This document shows, one piece after another, positions 50,491 to 58,772 of a DNA stretch of 64,000 nt. The stretch's first letter is position 1, and each line of letters opens with the position of its first letter. Source of the stretch: DASUPK01 sp963724665 (lineage in GTDB: Bacteria > Actinomycetota > Thermoleophilia > Solirubrobacterales > 70-9). The stretch is taken from the NCBI GenBank assembly GCA_963724665.1, contig CAVRVH010000007.1:620001-684000 (forward strand). The letters are read 5' to 3'. A model generated the notes under the pieces. It made no database searches. It worked only from the letters and a program-made list of their open reading frames with translations, and was not told the DNA's origin. The position numbers and the translations under genes were made by a program.

Positions 50491-50886
50491 TCACCTACCC
50501 CCTAGCCCGGCGGCTTCGAGGGCCTGGGTGCGATCAGCAAACATCTCGACCCTGACGATTTCGCGCCCACGAAAAGTCGAAACCTGCCACCAACGTCCTT
50601 CGACCGAGGCAGCGCTTCCTGGGGGACGGCCCCGCTGAATCATCCCGAGGAAAACCTTGTCGCCAGCATCGAGGATCTCGGTGGCTTCGATCGTCATCTC
50701 TTCGAACGAAGCCACCCACGCGCGCAGCCAGCGCCTTGCCTCCTCTCCGCGATAAGTCCCGGCGTCAGGCGCCTCGGGGCTGATCACCAACTCAAAGTCG
50801 TTGCCGAGAAGCCCGATCGGGCTGAAGTCTCCGTGGGCGTACCGCTCGAACGCGGCCCGCAGAGCCTCGACGTTCTCCTCCGACAT
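50491..50886 (-). CDS. SnoaL/NTF2-like protein (MSEENVE paralogue) next to isoprenoid operon
   Basis: A 131-residue paralogue, MSEENVEALRAAFERYAHGD to QALEAAGLGGR. It starts 5 bases after the stop of the polyprenyl synthase gene, without the GATACT module, so it is probably read from the isoprenoid operon. SnoaL-type folds include cyclases and isomerases; a role in the pathway is possible but not shown. Confidence 0.86.
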   Translation of the reverse strand: MSEENVEALRAAFERYAHGDFSPIGLLGNDFELVISPEAPDAGTYRGEEARRWLRAWVASFEEMTIEATEILDAGDKVFLGMIQRGRPPGSAASVEGRWWQVSTFRGREIVRVEMFADRTQALEAAGLGGR

Positions 50887-50891
50887 CGGCG

Positions 50892-51929
50892 TCAGGCGTC
50901 CCGTTCGAGCATCCAGGCGATGAGCTCCTGCACGAACCGGCGCTCGGGTGAATCCGGCACGTCGGCGAACGCGGCATCGAACGCGTCACCGGCCGCCTTG
51001 GCGATGCCGAGGCCGAACTCGCGCGCGAAGTCGATGCTGCCGTGTCGGGCCATCAGCTCGAGGATCGCGGCGACGTCGCCCGACGTGCGCTGCTGTCGCT
51101 CCATGGCCAGGAAGCGCTCGACCGCGCGACGGTCGTCGCCGCGCGCCTCACGCAGCAGGTGGATGACCATCAGGGTCCGCTTGCCCTCGTAGAGGTCGCC
51201 ACAGGATTCCTTGCCGTACTTCGCCTCATCGCCTACTAGGTTGAGCAGGTCGTCACGGATCTGGAACGCCGCGCCCAGGTAGAAGCCGAAGCGAACCTGC
51301 GGATCGAGGTTGGCGCGGCCCAGGGTGCCGATCAGAGCTCCTACACGCAGCGGATGGATCGTCGTGTACCAGCAGGTCTTGTGCATGATCAGGTCCAGGT
51401 AGTCGTCGGGCTCGAGCTCCAAGACGACGTCGCGACGCCAGCCCAGCTCCCGGGCCTGGCCTTCGATCGTTCGTCGCGCCATCAGGTCGAACTCGTCGCC
51501 GATCCGCGCCGCCAGGCGACTCCCAAGCAGCCGCCGGTTGTCGCGCAGGGCGGTGGCGGCGACGATCGCGAGCGCGTCGCCCGCGTTGAGCGCCAGCGGA
51601 ACGCCGTACTTTTCGTGGAGCGTCGGTAGGCCGCGGCGCAGCAGGCTGGCGTCCTGGATGTCGTCGTGGACGAGGAACGCGTTGTGGAGCAGCTCGAGGG
51701 CGACCGCCGACGGCACCGCCTCGTCTAGCTCGCCGCCGAACGCGACCGCGGTCGCCAGGCAGAGCGCCGACCGGATCGCTTTGCCGCCTCGCTGCGGGTA
51801 TTCGCTGACCACGTCCCACAGGTATTGACGCGGCTCGGTGTCGGGCAGGTAGGCCCTCATCGCCTCATGGGTCACCGCGGAATAGCCGGCCAGGTCGGCC
51901 TCGATCGACGGCGTGGCCAGCCCGCTCAT
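50892..51929 (-). CDS. Trans-polyprenyl diphosphate synthase
   Basis: A 345-residue enzyme joining IPP to an allylic diphosphate. The first aspartate-rich motif is in ELLHNAFLVHDDIQDASLLRRGLPTLHEKYG; the second is DDLLNLVGDE, where the usual third Asp is Asn. GGKAIRS binds diphosphate. Product length cannot be read reliably; Ala and Phe before the first motif fit C15-C25. ATG overlaps the upstream stop (ATGA). Confidence 0.92.
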   Translation of the reverse strand: MSGLATPSIEADLAGYSAVTHEAMRAYLPDTEPRQYLWDVVSEYPQRGGKAIRSALCLATAVAFGGELDEAVPSAVALELLHNAFLVHDDIQDASLLRRGLPTLHEKYGVPLALNAGDALAIVAATALRDNRRLLGSRLAARIGDEFDLMARRTIEGQARELGWRRDVVLELEPDDYLDLIMHKTCWYTTIHPLRVGALIGTLGRANLDPQVRFGFYLGAAFQIRDDLLNLVGDEAKYGKESCGDLYEGKRTLMVIHLLREARGDDRRAVERFLAMERQQRTSGDVAAILELMARHGSIDFAREFGLGIAKAAGDAFDAAFADVPDSPERRFVQELIAWMLERDA

Positions 51930-52699
51930 TGCGCGACCTCGAGACGGACGGCAAGGCTGACTTCGGGAAGGCCTGTCGCCAGGACGTGGCCGTGGTAGGC
52001 GCCGGGGCGGGTGCCCTCTGGCACGACGACGGTGACGACGAGCTCCCGGCTGGAGCGAAGGTCGAAGCTGTCGAGCAATGGCGGCTCGAAGCTTGCCGCC
52101 TCGGCCCGGATCGCTGCGCCGTCGTGGGCCGTGAAAGCGGTCGCGCTCAGGCGGGCCGGCGGGCCGGGCGGGCCGTCGAGCACGTGGAGCCAAGCCCGCG
52201 CGGAAACCTGCTCGCCCGGCTTCACCGGCCCGAGCCGCAGCAGCTGATCCGCGGCATGAGCGGCGGCGCCGTTTCGCCCGACGACACCTGCCTCGGCGCC
52301 GTCAGCAACCGCATCGAGAAGAACGCTCATCCACTCGCCCCACAATTCCAGGAGGCGCTCGCCGTCCGCCCTCAAGCGGCGGACCTCACGCGCCCTATCC
52401 GCCGCGGCATCCGCTCCTGTGACGGCGTCCGCGCCGTTGTCCGCGTCAGCGCCCCTGACCCCATGCTCGCCGTTGGAGTCCTTCCCGTCGACCGGTTGGG
52501 CGGGGAGGTGGAAGGAATACGGCATCCGAGTGCCGTGGCTGCCGAGCTCGAGAATACGCTCGACGACCCCCGCCGCGGCCTCGAGGCCGGCGCGCTGGAC
52601 TTCACCCATCGTCCGGAGGGCGGCCAGCGGGTCCAATGGCTCTCGCTCAGACACGAGCGACTGCCCCAGAATCGCGCTCTCCGTGAGGCTGGTAGCCAC
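51926..52699 (-). CDS. Isoprenoid-operon protein of unknown function with Ig-like C-terminus
   Basis: A 257-residue protein. A helical N-terminal part (LAALRTMGEVQRAGLEAAAGVVERILELG) is followed by an Ala/Asp-rich linker. Residues about 155-257 look like a beta-sandwich (EQVSARAWLHVLDGPP, LVVTVVVPEGTRPGAYHGHVLATG). The C-terminal pattern resembles the end of the protein at 54756. It overlaps the FAD enzyme gene by 53 bases and the polyprenyl synthase gene by four. Confidence 0.78.
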   Translation of the reverse strand: MATSLTESAILGQSLVSEREPLDPLAALRTMGEVQRAGLEAAAGVVERILELGSHGTRMPYSFHLPAQPVDGKDSNGEHGVRGADADNGADAVTGADAAADRAREVRRLRADGERLLELWGEWMSVLLDAVADGAEAGVVGRNGAAAHAADQLLRLGPVKPGEQVSARAWLHVLDGPPGPPARLSATAFTAHDGAAIRAEAASFEPPLLDSFDLRSSRELVVTVVVPEGTRPGAYHGHVLATGLPEVSLAVRLEVAQ

Positions 52700-54650
52700 C
52701 TAAGGTGTCCTCGTCGAGGCGTCTGCCTTCGACCGCGTTCGCGGCCTGCAGACCGCTGAGTGTCGCCGCCTCGATGCAGCCGGCGTTGAGCCCGGTGTCA
52801 ATCCAGTCGCCGGCGAGGAACAGGTTGTCGAACCCGCTGGCGTCGGCCCGCAGCCGATACGGATCGCTGCCCGGAAGGGCCTGGACGTAGCGATCGGACG
52901 GATCGATGTTCGCCCGCCAATACTGGGTGCCGAACCGGGCCTGACCGGTGGCGGACTCGGCGCCCTCGGCGCAGAGCAGGTCCCACCGGAACCTGCCGTC
53001 GTCTGCGGCGGCCCCCGGCCACAGCTTCGGGCTCTGGGTCTCCAGGAATCGGAGGGCATTTGATCGCACGACTTCGCTGGGGTCCGCCGCCGTTTGGACC
53101 GTCGCCTCGGGCAGGGCTGCGCAGAATGAAGCGGCGGTCAGCGGGCGCTCGGCTTCGGGCCAGTCCTCGAAGGGCAGCGTCTGGCTCAGTGAGGCAAAGG
53201 TGTCAAACGGCTCACCACACCCGGTTACGGTCGCCGCTGCTGAGCGCCAGCCCAGGGAACGCTCGTCCACGCGCAACCAAGTCTGGAACGCCTGCGTGGC
53301 AACCGTGCCGACGCGCTCGACCATCGATCGCCACCGCTCACTTGCCCCGAGCAGCTCGCCGCACGTGCGCGGCACCATCCCCACCGACACCGCGAGTACG
53401 AGCGCGTCGTAATCGTGGCCGGCCTCCAGGGTCACTCGCCCCGCGTCGGGCCAGCCGCAGCGCTGTGATTCGAGGTCGTGGCCGAGCAGCTCCTCGCCTG
53501 CGTCGAGCTGAGCCAGATCCGGCCGATTGGCGAACACAGGAAGACCGCGAACCCGGATCAGTGGGTCATAGTCGTCAGCGGCTACGGTCGCCTGCCGCCC
53601 CAGCCTGACCGCGCGCACCGACCGCCCGTCCGGCGCGATGTGGAGGTGGTCGAGGCGATGAAAGAAGCGGAACCGCACGCCTCTTCGGCGAAGCGCTTGA
53701 TACAGGGGCGCGAAGACGACGTCGCCCATCCCGGCCCTCATCTTCCAGAACATCGCGCCCTTGTAGTCGAGGAACATTCGCATCGTGAGATGGAGCGCGA
53801 GGCCGGCCGGGAAACGCGGCCGGGTCGGCTCGCCGTCCTCGTAGGCGAACGAGAGGTCGTAGTGACCGCGGACGAGCGGCGAATCGATTGCGCGCGGCGA
53901 CGCTCCATGGCGGGCGAGCCAGTCACGCAGGTCGAGGTGGTCGATGGCGTTGTAGCCGCGTACGGTCAATCGGTCGGCGACCGTTCCGCGCAGCATCGTG
54001 AGCATGAGCTCAACGAACTCGCTAGCGCGGCGACTGGCCCCACCATTTCCGGCCAGCGCGCGAAGCCCTGCCCGAGCCCCTTGCAACAGCTCGGCGCCAG
54101 CCGAGGCGCCGCGTGGAGCGAGTGCCGGACGACCGGGGGACGACGTCAGCACGGCTCGCGGCGGCGGCGAGGCCGAGTCCAGCGAAACGCCGAACCGCCC
54201 CACCAGCGTCAGCCCGCGTTCCAAGAAGTCAACAGCGCTGAGCTCGTCGGCGCCAACCGCCCCTCCTGGCAGCCGGTCGTTCTCGGGAAACTGGGCGAGC
54301 CAGATCGGGGAATCGGGCTCCGCGGGGCGCCCGAGCCCGACTACGCTCGCGGGGACGAACGCTTCGCGCCAGTCTTGAATCGGGCAGGCCGGGTCGGTGC
54401 TCGGTCGATCGAGCTCCTCATAACAAGAGCGAAGCACGCGGAAGGCGTTGTCGTAGAAACCGAGCCAGACGTGCAGCCCATGCTCTTCGATACGTCCGTT
54501 GGGCCCGCGGGACGACGCTCCCTTTCCGCCCAAGCGCCAGCCGCGCTGATAGACGGTGACCTCCGCCGGCTCGCCCTCGGGGTCGCTCAGACGCCACGCA
54601 GCGGCCAAACCGGCCATGCCGCCACCGAGAATGACGATGCGCCGCGGCAT
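52647..54650 (-). CDS. FAD-dependent amine-oxidase-type oxidoreductase (667 aa)
   Basis: RIVILGGGMAGLAAAWRLSD is the FAD Rossmann loop and VTVYQRGWRLGGKGAS the second dinucleotide segment. NLFLAGDWIDTGLNAGCIEAATLSGLQAANAV is the C-terminal FAD contact typical of phytoene desaturase/HpnE/amine-oxidase enzymes. RIEEHGLHVWLGFYDNAFRVLRSCYEE is also conserved in the carotenoid desaturase group. With a polyprenyl synthase in the same operon it probably oxidises an isoprenoid. It is longer than HpnE, with about 100 extra residues in the middle. Confidence 0.9.
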   Translation of the reverse strand: MPRRIVILGGGMAGLAAAWRLSDPEGEPAEVTVYQRGWRLGGKGASSRGPNGRIEEHGLHVWLGFYDNAFRVLRSCYEELDRPSTDPACPIQDWREAFVPASVVGLGRPAEPDSPIWLAQFPENDRLPGGAVGADELSAVDFLERGLTLVGRFGVSLDSASPPPRAVLTSSPGRPALAPRGASAGAELLQGARAGLRALAGNGGASRRASEFVELMLTMLRGTVADRLTVRGYNAIDHLDLRDWLARHGASPRAIDSPLVRGHYDLSFAYEDGEPTRPRFPAGLALHLTMRMFLDYKGAMFWKMRAGMGDVVFAPLYQALRRRGVRFRFFHRLDHLHIAPDGRSVRAVRLGRQATVAADDYDPLIRVRGLPVFANRPDLAQLDAGEELLGHDLESQRCGWPDAGRVTLEAGHDYDALVLAVSVGMVPRTCGELLGASERWRSMVERVGTVATQAFQTWLRVDERSLGWRSAAATVTGCGEPFDTFASLSQTLPFEDWPEAERPLTAASFCAALPEATVQTAADPSEVVRSNALRFLETQSPKLWPGAAADDGRFRWDLLCAEGAESATGQARFGTQYWRANIDPSDRYVQALPGSDPYRLRADASGFDNLFLAGDWIDTGLNAGCIEAATLSGLQAANAVEGRRLDEDTLGGYQPHGERDSGAVARV

Positions 54651-54772
54651 CAGGAGAGCGGCCGGCCTGAGTCACGCTGCATCGCCGCTTCGCGAGCGTC
54701 CTCGAGCAGCTCCGCGACCCGTCGTTCGAGGCGATCACCCCCCACAGGCCCCGCCTCAGGGCGAGCTGTCAC
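54650..54772 (-). CDS. Small operon protein (40 aa)
   Basis: GTG opens TARPEAGPVGGDRLERRVAELLEDAREAAMQRDSGRPLS. It overlaps the upstream stop region and ends TGATG on the FAD enzyme start. The helical, charged middle and fit between two coupled genes support translation. It may serve mainly to couple translation. Function unknown. Confidence 0.5.
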   Translation of the reverse strand: MTARPEAGPVGGDRLERRVAELLEDAREAAMQRDSGRPLS

Positions 54773-55172
54773 CGACGACGTAGACGCCAATCCCCTCGAC
54801 CAGGCAGGCGCCGCCTGGCGAGTCGAACAGCGAGCCTGTATAGGTACCGCTCGCTATGCCGCCGGTGGGATGGACCCGCACACAGACCTCGGTGACCTCG
54901 CCAGCGCCGACCTGGGCCGGCACGACGGCCAGCGCGGCGGGCGGGAGCACGTGGTTGTCCCAATCGGCAAACGGCCCCGGATGCAGAGCCGTCGGGGCCT
55001 GCTGCGCCGGGACAATCACGACCTCCTCGTTGAAGCCCGTGCGTCCACTCTCGACGGCGGGCATGTCCAAGCAGCTGACCGCGATCGCGTTGGCCGCCTC
55101 GATCCAGCTCCGCCCCACGGTTGCCCACCCCCGCGCCGCGGCTGCCATCAGGTCGTCCAGCGGCGACGCCAT
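54756..55172 (-). CDS. Isoprenoid-operon protein with Ig-like domain (138 aa)
   Basis: MASPLDDLMAAAARGWATVGRSWIEAANAIA is an amphipathic helix, then a beta-rich part with ALAVVPAQVGAGEVTEVCVRVHPTGGIASGTYTGSLFD. The start overlaps the upstream stop (TGATG). No signal peptide. The C-terminal half parallels that of the 257-residue protein in this operon, so the two may be related partners. Confidence 0.78.
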   Translation of the reverse strand: MASPLDDLMAAAARGWATVGRSWIEAANAIAVSCLDMPAVESGRTGFNEEVVIVPAQQAPTALHPGPFADWDNHVLPPAALAVVPAQVGAGEVTEVCVRVHPTGGIASGTYTGSLFDSPGGACLVEGIGVYVVGDSSP

Positions 55173-56488
55173 CAGGAGTCGGTTCCGGTTTCGTCGGACT
55201 CGGCGAGAGCCTTCAGCACAGCGTTGTACGAAGTGCACGCCTTGACGGTGTCGCGCGCGGCCTGCGTGTAGGTCTTGGTGGTCAGCTGCAACCACTTGCC
55301 TGTGTCGGCGGGCGAGTCCTCGGTGCACTGCGCGGCCGCCTCCTTGACGAGCTTGGCGTAGGCGCCAATCGACGTCTGCGCCGCGTGCGTGGCGTCATCG
55401 ATCGCCTTGGCGAGCCGGGCTTCTCTGCTGTCCGCCATCGTGGCTGTGCCTGCCGGAGATTGTGGCGTCGCTCCGCCGTCGGGACAACCGACGGCAGCAT
55501 CGATGACCTGGTCTGTCCAGAAGGTGTCGCAGGCAATGGTCGGCCACGTTGCTTGCACTGGGTCGGCGAACAGGATCGCCTTCTTCGCGCTCACCCGCGT
55601 GCGCCCCTGGTACTTGCCGCTCGTGATCCGTCGGACGTCGAGGGCGCCCTCGTCGACCAAGATGTCCCCCGTCTTCCTGAGCAGCAGGTAGTCCAGGTGC
55701 ACCCAGGCGGGGTCGTTCTGGTCCTGGATCGTGTAGGTGAACCGCAGCGGTGTCACGAGCATCATGTTGGGCGAAAGCTCGACCGTTTCGACGAGGTCGC
55801 GGCGCCATCCGTTCGGGCGTATCTGATCGGGGATGGCAGCCGGATCGTTCCACGGCGTCATCTCGTGCTGGTAGGCGCTGCACTCATGCCAGCGGGTCGG
55901 ATCGCAGAAGTGGCGCAGCTCGCCCGGGGTGGCATCGGTGTGGAACTCCACCGTCACCCCAACGGCTCGGTACTGGCCCTTGACGACGACCTCGGAGTCG
56001 TTGCACAGCGGTTTGTCGATCTCAGCCCGGGTGAGCCGCAGCGCGCCTGCGGCCTGCCGGGCGAAGACCTGCCACGGGTGGGGAGCCCCGGCGCCGCTCA
56101 GCGAGGCAACCGAATCGAGCGCACCGCGCACTGTGACCACCGCGTCGCCAACGTCCGCCGCCGGGACCCCGGCTTGCCTGACGAGCGCCTCGAGCAGCGG
56201 GGCGAGCGCCGCGTCGAGAGCCCCGAGCTCCTCCCCGCGCCGGCTGGCGAGCCGGACCAGGGAGTCGAGCACCAACAGGCGGGGCACGCGCAGTGTGTCC
56301 CCTCCGACTGCGGCGGCGAGCGCCTGGATCGCCTCGTCGGGGCCCTCGAAGCGAAGCCCGTCGCGAAAGTCCGAGGGGAGACGGGCGGAAAAGGCGTTGA
56401 GGGCGGCGACTGTCGAGCCTTGCGCGCGGCGCTCCTCCGCCCCGTTCTCGTCGGCCCTCCGAGGCGTCCTGTCCCCCGTATCTGCCAT
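55172..56488 (-). CDS. Isoprenoid-operon protein of unknown function (438 aa)
   Basis: The start MADTGDRTPRRADENG was chosen because the frame upstream lacks a ribosome site. A helical N-terminal region precedes a central domain with VTVEFHTDATPGELRHFCDPTRWHECSAYQHEMTPW and MMLVTPLRFTYTIQDQNDPAWVHLDYLLLRKTGDILVDEGALDVRRI. That part has the feel of a START/SRPBCC-like lipid-binding fold, but I am not sure. The C-terminal 90 residues are helical. It is the first gene of the operon. Confidence 0.75.
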   Translation of the reverse strand: MADTGDRTPRRADENGAEERRAQGSTVAALNAFSARLPSDFRDGLRFEGPDEAIQALAAAVGGDTLRVPRLLVLDSLVRLASRRGEELGALDAALAPLLEALVRQAGVPAADVGDAVVTVRGALDSVASLSGAGAPHPWQVFARQAAGALRLTRAEIDKPLCNDSEVVVKGQYRAVGVTVEFHTDATPGELRHFCDPTRWHECSAYQHEMTPWNDPAAIPDQIRPNGWRRDLVETVELSPNMMLVTPLRFTYTIQDQNDPAWVHLDYLLLRKTGDILVDEGALDVRRITSGKYQGRTRVSAKKAILFADPVQATWPTIACDTFWTDQVIDAAVGCPDGGATPQSPAGTATMADSREARLAKAIDDATHAAQTSIGAYAKLVKEAAAQCTEDSPADTGKWLQLTTKTYTQAARDTVKACTSYNAVLKALAESDETGTDS

Positions 56489-56694
56489 GTTCAGAACATA
56501 CTCCGCGGGACCGCGAAATTCCGCGCCCGATGAATCTCCGCGCCTAGCTCGTCCGGTGTCGTCGCTTTCGCTTCCGACGCATCTCAGAGCTCGCACCCGG
56601 TTTCGCACCCAACTCGCGACTTCCGGGCGAACTGAGGTCAGCTTGTCGTGTCTGAGAGGGCTTATCTGAGCCCTCGGAACCCTGGCGGTAGGCG

Positions 56695-56734
56695 ATCATA
56701 ATCCGCGTGTCGGGGGTTCGAGTCCCTCCTCCGG
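56695..56734 (+). repeat. Attachment site copy 3 (tRNA-Met 3' half, truncated)
   Basis: Forty bases identical to the core of copies 1 and 2, ending at CTCCGG and then joining GAATTGGCGAC, where integrase-tail coding sequence begins. The last tRNA bases are lost, so this copy marks a secondary junction. Confidence 0.88.
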
Positions 56735-56739
56735 GAATT

Positions 56740-56847
56740 GGCGACGCAGCGTTCATGGACGAGGCCGTGGGCAAGGGGTGGGCAACGCAACACCCGGAAA
56801 CAGCCGCAAACGGATCAGCTCATGACCTAGTAGAAGTGGCTGACTAG
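56740..56847 (+). pseudogene. C-terminal remnant of a second tyrosine integrase
   Basis: In frame: GDAAFMDEAVGKGWATQHPE and 15 more residues to VEVAD-stop. This reads like the tail after the catalytic Tyr in actinobacterial integrases (YVHLLDEGLGDADFL...). The stop is 48 bases before copy 4, almost the same spacing as the intact integrase to copy 2 (50 bases). The catalytic part is gone. Confidence 0.7.
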
Positions 56848-56895
56848 CAGGCAAAATGCGGAACACCCGCAGGTAGCCGGAACCAGCGAGCCAGC

Positions 56896-56938
56896 ATCAT
56901 AATCCGCGTGTCGGGGGTTCGAGTCCCTCCTCCGGCAT
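56896..56938 (+). repeat. Attachment site copy 4 (right end of second element)
   Basis: Forty-three bases identical to copy 2 from ATCATAA to GGCAT, with a similar left flank (GCGAGCCAGC). Beyond it the sequence changes character. The 380 bases to the next gene hold a weak tRNA-like 3' end on the minus strand (GGTTCAAATCC near 57,160) and no gene I trust. Confidence 0.9.
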
Positions 56939-57319
56939 GGAGTCCCTGCAAATCAATATCTTCCTCAACGTGCGAACAAGCGCATTCTTAGTCCGCGTCA
57001 AGAATCCGCGTGTTGCGATCGTTCGCCGGCTGAGGTCAGCTCAGTTCGACCCACTCAGATGAGGTTCACTCAGTTCGCGAATCGGGCCCACCGCGGACTG
57101 TGCGTCGAACTCAATCGGGTGAGGCGGACGGAGAGGTTTCGTAAGGTCGGGCGCCTGGATTTGAACCGGCGGCCTTTCGGCCCCCAGCCTGAATGTTCGG
57201 GGTGCTCCTCGATCGGCTCTTGCCTGCTCAGGCGTGATTCGATCGGCTCAGGTTGTCTCAGTTTCTCGCAATTTGTTCCCAGTTTTGTTCCCCGTCGACG
57301 TGCGCCGAAGGTCCTCATG

Positions 57320-58369
57320 TCAATGGTTAGCGACTGCAATCAGCCCCGCGATGCCGGCGATGTAGAGCACGAGCACCAGCAGTGACGCGACGCCCATGCG
57401 CATTACCTGGCGTTGGGGGCGCGTGATCAGGCCCCACGCGTAGACGACGGTGAGCACGATCGCGAGCGCCGTCAGGTAGACATCGATCGGTTGGGCCTGG
57501 GGCAGGACCGCGGAACCGGAGAGCAGGGTTGCCACCAGGAAAAGCACTGGGAGAAACGCGTTGCCACCGAAGATGTCGGATACCGCGAGCTGGTAGTCGC
57601 CCAGCCTCACGGCTTTGATCCCCGTCGAGACCTCCGGCAGCGCCGTCGCGCCGGCGAGGATCGTCGCGCCGAAGACGACGCCGGAGACGCCGATGTGGGT
57701 GGCGATCCGTTCGCCACTCCTCTCCAGCACAACGCCCGCGGCGAGGGTCACTACTCCGGCCAGCGCGAAGACCACGGCGGCCCGGGCCAGGCTCATCTTC
57801 TCGGCCATCACCGCCTTGGAGTGGCCCCGCGGCTTCTCCTGAGCGCCCGGTGCATTGCCGGAAGTGTCATGCCATGGCAGACCTTGGCGGGCTCTGCTGA
57901 TGACCCAGACGCCGACGAGCCAGGTCAGCGCGATCAGGATGGCCGCCGGCTCCAAGCGTCCCTGCGAGCTTGGCAGCTGTGCGCCCATCACCGAGATCGC
58001 CAGCACGCTGACGACGAGCATGCTCTCGAGCACCAGCACGAGCGAGGCGGCGCGCGTCGTGAGCGCGGACTCGGGACCCATCGCCACGTCAAGCGCGACG
58101 AGGACGACGGTCTGGATCGCGATCCCACCGAGGATGTTGCCGATCGCGATCCCGAGGTTGTGCGCGAGCGCCGCCGAGCAGACGATCGCGATCTCCGGCA
58201 GATTGGTGGCTACCGCGAGGAGAACCGCTCCTCCGAGTGCCTCGCCGAGACCGAGCCGGAAGTCGAGGGAATCGGTCGAGCTTGAAAGCTGGACTCCGGC
58301 GATCCAAACGGCGCCGGCCGCGGCCGCGAAGATCAGGACGAGCGGGGCAAGGCCCAGGCCCGTAAACAC
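57320..58369 (-). CDS. Sodium/calcium exchanger (CaCA) family membrane protein
   Basis: A 349-residue protein with about 10-11 segments in two inverted halves. Alpha-repeat 1 is GEALGGAVLLAVATNLPEIAIVCSAALAHNLGIAIGNILGG. Alpha-repeat 2 is FGATILAGATALPEVSTGIKAVRLGDYQLAVSDIFGGNAFL. Each holds the ion-binding Glu in a (N/L)PE motif. A hydrophilic loop (about 170-195) separates them. The ion could be Ca2+ or another cation. It is the first gene after the integrative elements. Confidence 0.9.
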   Translation of the reverse strand: MFTGLGLAPLVLIFAAAAGAVWIAGVQLSSSTDSLDFRLGLGEALGGAVLLAVATNLPEIAIVCSAALAHNLGIAIGNILGGIAIQTVVLVALDVAMGPESALTTRAASLVLVLESMLVVSVLAISVMGAQLPSSQGRLEPAAILIALTWLVGVWVISRARQGLPWHDTSGNAPGAQEKPRGHSKAVMAEKMSLARAAVVFALAGVVTLAAGVVLERSGERIATHIGVSGVVFGATILAGATALPEVSTGIKAVRLGDYQLAVSDIFGGNAFLPVLFLVATLLSGSAVLPQAQPIDVYLTALAIVLTVVYAWGLITRPQRQVMRMGVASLLVLVLYIAGIAGLIAVANH

Positions 58370-58435
58370 GCGCTCGTCTACTCCGCCGGGCGAATCAGGG
58401 CTGGCCTCTCCCGGACCATTCCGACGCCCGCCCGC

Positions 58436-58627
58436 CTACCTCGGGCGGCGACGGTGGATCCAGAGGGACGCCCCAAGCAGCGGGACCGCGTTCAGCAGAA
58501 GCAGAACAGTCAGCACCCAGCCGAGACTGCCGTTGTTGCTGATCGCAAAGACGACGATGTTGCCGGCAAGCAACAGGCGGACCGTGAACCAGTCAACGGC
58601 CGTTGCTCCTTCCCGCAGCGAGAGCAC
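58436..58627 (-). CDS. Small membrane protein (63 aa)
   Basis: MLSLREGATAVDWFTVRLLLAGNIVVFAISNNGSLGWVLTVLLLLNAVPLLGASLWIHRRRPR has two hydrophobic segments and a basic end. It overlaps the small gene at 58593 by 35 bases. Family unknown. Confidence 0.5.
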   Translation of the reverse strand: MLSLREGATAVDWFTVRLLLAGNIVVFAISNNGSLGWVLTVLLLLNAVPLLGASLWIHRRRPR

Positions 58628-58751
58628 CGCGAGAGACCGCAGAGCCGGCGGCGACTCCGACCACCACCTGGGCAGGATGCTGAGCGCTCCCGACCAGAGC
58701 GCCGATGAGCCCGGCGAGCGCTCCGAGCGCTACTGCAAAGTTGACTCGCAT
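58593..58751 (-). CDS. Small Gly/Ala-rich membrane protein (52 aa)
   Basis: MRVNFAVALGALAGLIGALVGSAQHPAQVVVGVAAGSAVSRGALAAGRSNGR. A single hydrophobic segment with small residues, preceded by GGAGCAAG. It is too short for confident coding prediction but fits a run of small membrane genes. Confidence 0.42.
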   Translation of the reverse strand: MRVNFAVALGALAGLIGALVGSAQHPAQVVVGVAAGSAVSRGALAAGRSNGR

Positions 58752-58772
58752 CTTGCTCCGATCTCCGCTTCC

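Noticed and set aside
53478..55271. Plus-strand open frame of 597 codons opposite the FAD enzyme
   Set aside because: Low-complexity antisense composition; the minus-strand protein has clear FAD-binding motifs.
56544..56774. Minus-strand frame reading GGGTRTPDTRIMI
   Set aside because: This peptide is the antisense translation of the tRNA-Met 3' half, a common artefact.
50426..56938. Extra tRNA-Met genes at 50.4, 56.7 and 56.9 kb
   Set aside because: Only the 3' half is present at each; no acceptor or D-arm 5' half, so they are attachment sites.
57070..57339. Minus-strand frame with GPKGRRFKSRRPT
   Set aside because: Resembles translated tRNA-end or integrase-tail sequence; no catalytic part or ribosome site, so not called as a gene.
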